Of a stretch of 64,000 nt of DNA, positions 61,243-64,000 are shown piece by piece. The first letter of the stretch is position 1; the number at the start of each line of letters is the position of its first letter. The stretch comes from Prodigiosinella confusarubida (GTDB taxonomy: Bacteria; Pseudomonadota; Gammaproteobacteria; Enterobacterales; Enterobacteriaceae): contig NZ_CP025085.1 in assembly GCF_002847015.1 (NCBI RefSeq), positions 372,001-436,000 of the forward strand. The letters run 5' to 3'. The position numbers were made by a program, and so were the translations under genes. The notes beneath the pieces were generated by a model that worked only from the letters and a program-made list of their open reading frames with translations, was not told the DNA's origin and did not search any database.

Positions 61243-61265
61243 ATAAAACGACACGTTGCGTCGTT
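61243..61265 (-). terminator. Terminator of uspA overlapping its stop codon
   Basis: On the minus strand AACGAC, seven-base loop, GTCGTT then TTTATGG; the stem's first arm includes the uspA stop region. Confidence 0.5.
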
Positions 61266-61701
61266 ATTCTTCGTCATCATCCCGCAATGGCACAATCAAC
61301 ATATCGATGTGAACGGTATTGATCAGTTGGCGCGCAGATGACATCAGTTTGCTCCAGAAATCCTGATGGTGACCGCACAACACCAGATCCACACCGTATT
61401 TCCGAATAGCATCCACTAATACCTGTCCTAAATCACCGCTACCACTCAGCGTTTCAGTAATCGGATAACCTGCATTCTGGGACAGATCTCGCAGTGCATT
61501 CTGCGTTTCTTCAGAAATACGCTGTTGCATATCGCCCAAATTGACATCAATCAACCCGGTATAAAGATCGGAGTAATTCACATCTACATGAATTAACGAA
61601 ACTTTAGCATCATACGGCCTTGCCATTGAAACAGCTTTTTCCACTAACACCTTGCTTTCCGGTGACAGATCAACAGCGATAAGAATGTGTTTGTAAGCCA
61701 T
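61264..61701 (-). CDS. uspA: Universal stress protein A
   Basis: 145 residues, nearly E. coli UspA ([52 protein letters not shown]). Induced by growth arrest; protects against DNA damage and oxidative stress. Divergent from uspB as in E. coli, but next to argH here. Confidence 0.97.
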   Translation of the reverse strand: MAYKHILIAVDLSPESKVLVEKAVSMARPYDAKVSLIHVDVNYSDLYTGLIDVNLGDMQQRISEETQNALRDLSQNAGYPITETLSGSGDLGQVLVDAIRKYGVDLVLCGHHQDFWSKLMSSARQLINTVHIDMLIVPLRDDDEE

Positions 61702-62298
61702 AATAAGCTCCTTCCGTAAAGACTAATTAGTGAGTCAGCAGATATTTATCCTGCCAATCTGATAATTAATGGCGATCTGTAGATTAGCACCCTTGAAGAA
61801 GAGGGATATGTTCAGCAGATCACAACGCGGTATATTCCACATCTAACAGGCAAAAATCCAATAACCTCTACTAAATATCTTGAAGTTATGGTCTGTACAA
61901 GCCGATAAAAAAAGCATCAACGTAAAACTACGCCCTTTCTTTAATGAGTGTAGTTTAAAAGTGGCATTTTTTGTGTCCAAAAATTCGGCACGGAATCACA
62001 GAGAATAGCGATGTTTTTTTTCATCAAATAACGACATCAAGGCGACGTTATAGTAAAAAAAGTGGATTCCTCTTCTACAATAAAGATTGAGGGGAGGTCT
62101 GTCATTCCGGCAAGCCACCTTGAAAAAGGAAAGCAGGGGTGAAGAAGACATAAAGGGCTTTCGTCGCGATATTCCATATCCGACCGACCGCCCGATAAAA
62201 TCGCGTGAATAACGTGTGGCATAAATATTCTCAGCTGGCTGTTACCGTGATCCGGCAGCATCCAACACGCTGATGAATAACAAACCGGGAGGGGAAGC
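61702..62298. other. 597-bp uspA-uspB intergenic region
   Basis: No credible gene. It must hold the promoters of both stress genes. An AT-rich stretch with an A/T homopolymer is at 61990-62030. I could not assign individual promoters with confidence. Confidence 0.5.
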
Positions 62299-62634
62299 AT
62301 GATGAGTACATTGGCGCTTTTCTGGGCTTTATGTGTCGTCTGTATCATCAATATGGCGCGATATTATTCTTCATTACGCGTACTACTGCTGATACTGCGG
62401 GACTGTGATCCACTCCTGTATCAATACGTAGATGGAGGCGGTTTCTTTACCTCTCACGGTCAACCAAGCAAGCAAATCCGGCTGGTACGTTATATCTACA
62501 CCCAACGCTACATTGAACATCACGATCCAGAATTTATCCGCCGCTGCGAACGGGTCCGCGGCCAGTTTCTGCTGACCACCGCGCTTTGCGGACTGGTGAT
62601 AGTTAGCTTGATTGCCATGTTAATCTGGTATTGA
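62299..62634 (+). CDS. uspB: Universal stress protein B
   Basis: 111 residues, the E. coli length. Two membrane helices (about 3-18 and 90-109) flank the cytoplasmic-type loop [26 protein letters not shown]. Stationary-phase membrane protein linked in E. coli to ethanol resistance and sigma S. GGGAGGGGAAGC precedes the ATG at 62299; the next codon is also ATG. Confidence 0.95.
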   Translation: MMSTLALFWALCVVCIINMARYYSSLRVLLLILRDCDPLLYQYVDGGGFFTSHGQPSKQIRLVRYIYTQRYIEHHDPEFIRRCERVRGQFLLTTALCGLVIVSLIAMLIWY

Positions 62635-62690
62635 TATTGGCATGTCTGGAGGAGGGAAATGCGGGAGTGTCTTTTTGGTAACCTGAAAGT

Positions 62691-62722
62691 AAAAGGCGAC
62701 CTTTACAGGGTCGCCTTTCTTA
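62691..62722. terminator. Bidirectional terminator between uspB and pitA
   Basis: AAAGGCGACC, seven-base loop, GGTCGCCTTT, with A before and TT after: ten-pair stem between convergent genes. Confidence 0.85.
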
Positions 62723-62744
62723 TTCTTCATGGTAAGCACATGGG

Positions 62745-64000
62745 CTAAATCAGTTTCAACATCAACCAATAGATCACACCAGAAAGTACCAACGATACCG
62801 GCAGCGTGAAGACCCACGCCAGCATGATATTTTTCACGGTCCTGCTCTGCACTCCGCCACCATCAACAATCATGGTTCCCGCCACGGCGGAAGAAAGAAC
62901 ATGAGTGGTCGATACCGGCATCCCGGTATAGCTGGCAATACCAATCGACAATGCGGCGGTTACTTGTGCGGCAAGCCCCTGCGCATACGTCATGCCTTTC
63001 TTGCCAATCTTCTCACCGATAGTCGTGGCTACACGTTTCCAGCCCACCATCGTACCCAGTGACAGCGCCATCGCTACAGCGACAATGATCCAAACCGGCG
63101 CATATTCGACCGTTTTCAGCAAATCCTTACGCAAATTGCTCAACAAGTGCTGATCTTCTAACGAAGTTTCCGGCAACTTGATGGTGCGATCAATAGAATC
63201 AGAAATACACATCAGCAAGCGACGCACTTGAGCACGACTGTCGCCAGAGAGCTCATCGTAGCTTTTCAGATTACCCAGCAGACGCATTGTGTGGTCAATC
63301 GCCATCATCACGCGGGAACTATCACAATGAAACCCCGGCAGACCGTTGCCTGGAATGGTTTCATTCGGTGACGGAATCAGCGGTTCCGAGAGAGCAATCA
63401 CGTGCGCCAACTCGGCCCCATGAGACTGGTAATATTCCTGCAGGTTAAACACGGCATCACGGGTGCGGCTAATGTCATAGCCAGAAGCATTCAGATTGAC
63501 GACGAACCCGGCCGGCGCCACACCAATCAGCACCAACATGATAAGACCAATACCTTTCTGGCCATCGTTCGCACCGTGGGAAAAACTCACCCCCACGGCA
63601 GACAGAATCAGCGCAGTACGAGTCCAAAACGGTGGCTTCCGTTTACCATCCTGTTTTTCGCGTTCGGCAGGCGTCATGTGAATGCGCAGCCGCTTTTTAT
63701 TGCCACTCCAGTAGCGACGCAACAGATACACCAACAATCCAGCCATCACCAGGCCGACAATCGGAGAAAGGATCAACGACAGGAAAATACTGATCATTTT
63801 CGGAATGTTGAGTGCATCCACTACCGAAGTATCCGTCAGCAACGCATTGGTTAAACCAATACCGATGATGGAACCGATCAGTGTATGAGAACTGGAGGCC
63901 GGCAGACCGAAATACCAGGTCCCCAGGTTCCAGATAATCGCCGCCAGCAGCATGGAAAATACCATCACCAGACCGTGGACAGAACTGACATTCAGCAACA
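62745..64000 (-). CDS. pitA: Inorganic phosphate transporter PitA (5' end cut by window)
   Basis: 418 residues of about 500; the frame is open at the right edge so the N-terminus lies outside. Conserved PiT family blocks are [34 protein letters not shown], and the second copy [21 protein letters not shown]. It is a proton-coupled metal-phosphate symporter in the inner membrane. pitA-uspB-uspA is the E. coli neighbourhood. Confidence 0.95.
   Translation of the reverse strand, partial: LLNVSSVHGLVMVFSMLLAAIIWNLGTWYFGLPASSSHTLIGSIIGIGLTNALLTDTSVVDALNIPKMISIFLSLILSPIVGLVMAGLLVYLLRRYWSGNKKRLRIHMTPAEREKQDGKRKPPFWTRTALILSAVGVSFSHGANDGQKGIGLIMLVLIGVAPAGFVVNLNASGYDISRTRDAVFNLQEYYQSHGAELAHVIALSEPLIPSPNETIPGNGLPGFHCDSSRVMMAIDHTMRLLGNLKSYDELSGDSRAQVRRLLMCISDSIDRTIKLPETSLEDQHLLSNLRKDLLKTVEYAPVWIIVAVAMALSLGTMVGWKRVATTIGEKIGKKGMTYAQGLAAQVTAALSIGIASYTGMPVSTTHVLSSAVAGTMIVDGGGVQSRTVKNIMLAWVFTLPVSLVLSGVIYWLMLKLI

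Noticed and set aside
62037-62351. Minus-strand frame of 104 codons upstream of uspB
   Set aside because: Overlaps the uspB start and has no recognisable domain or ribosome-binding site.

Overview
The window is chromosomal DNA of an enterobacterium, most likely of the Pectobacteriaceae (Dickeya / Brenneria / Lonsdalea / Pectobacterium group). Almost every housekeeping protein reads as a close relative of its E. coli counterpart (rph-pyrE, slmA, dut-coaBC, radC, rpmBG, mutM, coaD, waaA, hldD, kbl-tdh, envC, secB-gpsA-cysE, metR/metE, udp, ppc, argECBH, uspAB, pitA). The LPS-core set (waaE, wabG-like, waaQ/C/F) is of the Klebsiella/Serratia/Dickeya type rather than the E. coli type. No species assignment is possible without a search. 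I saw no rRNA, tRNA, CRISPR array, insertion sequence or prophage.

Layout. 1-6.3 kb: a minus-strand operon for D-glutamate or peptide use (dgcN, dgcA and a GsiABC-like importer that runs off the left edge), with two related palindromes upstream. 6.6-7.3 kb: two DUF202 membrane proteins. 7.5-16 kb: the rph-pyrE to waaE housekeeping block; the rph-pyrE leader appears to be an intrinsic terminator split by a palindromic repeat element. 15.1-26.5 kb: the LPS-core locus. A minus-strand hldD-waaF-waaC-waaQ-wabG run meets a plus-strand GT4-GT9-waaL run at a hairpin, and waaA-waaE-coaD points left. 26.8-34.5 kb: kbl-tdh, envC-yibQ, yibN, secB-gpsA-cysE; gpmI and grxC, expected beside yibN by comparison with E. 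coli, are not there. 34.9-39 kb: yigM, metR/metE with met boxes.

39.2-48.4 kb is an accessory island placed exactly between metE and ysgA-udp, which are neighbours in E. coli. It encodes a GntR/FCD regulator with two winged helices, an amidase, a zinc deacetylase or cyclic-imidase that closely resembles H. pylori PgdA, an MFS importer, two SDR dehydrogenases, a 98-residue MCGICG protein, a CobW-type metal-chaperone GTPase and a periplasmic-binding-protein-fold protein with no export signal. I read it as an uncharacterised catabolic pathway for a cyclic amide or imide with its own zinc supply; this is the most interesting part of the window.

48.5-64 kb: ysgA, udp, a tyrosine phosphatase, a CstA-family transporter whose Shine-Dalgarno lies in a hairpin, ppc, the divergent argE / argCBH operons with a tandem ARG box, then uspA, uspB and a pitA that runs off the right edge. 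The E. coli-type gene pairs cysE/yigM, udp/ppc and argH/uspA are all new junctions relative to E. coli, so the region has been rearranged.
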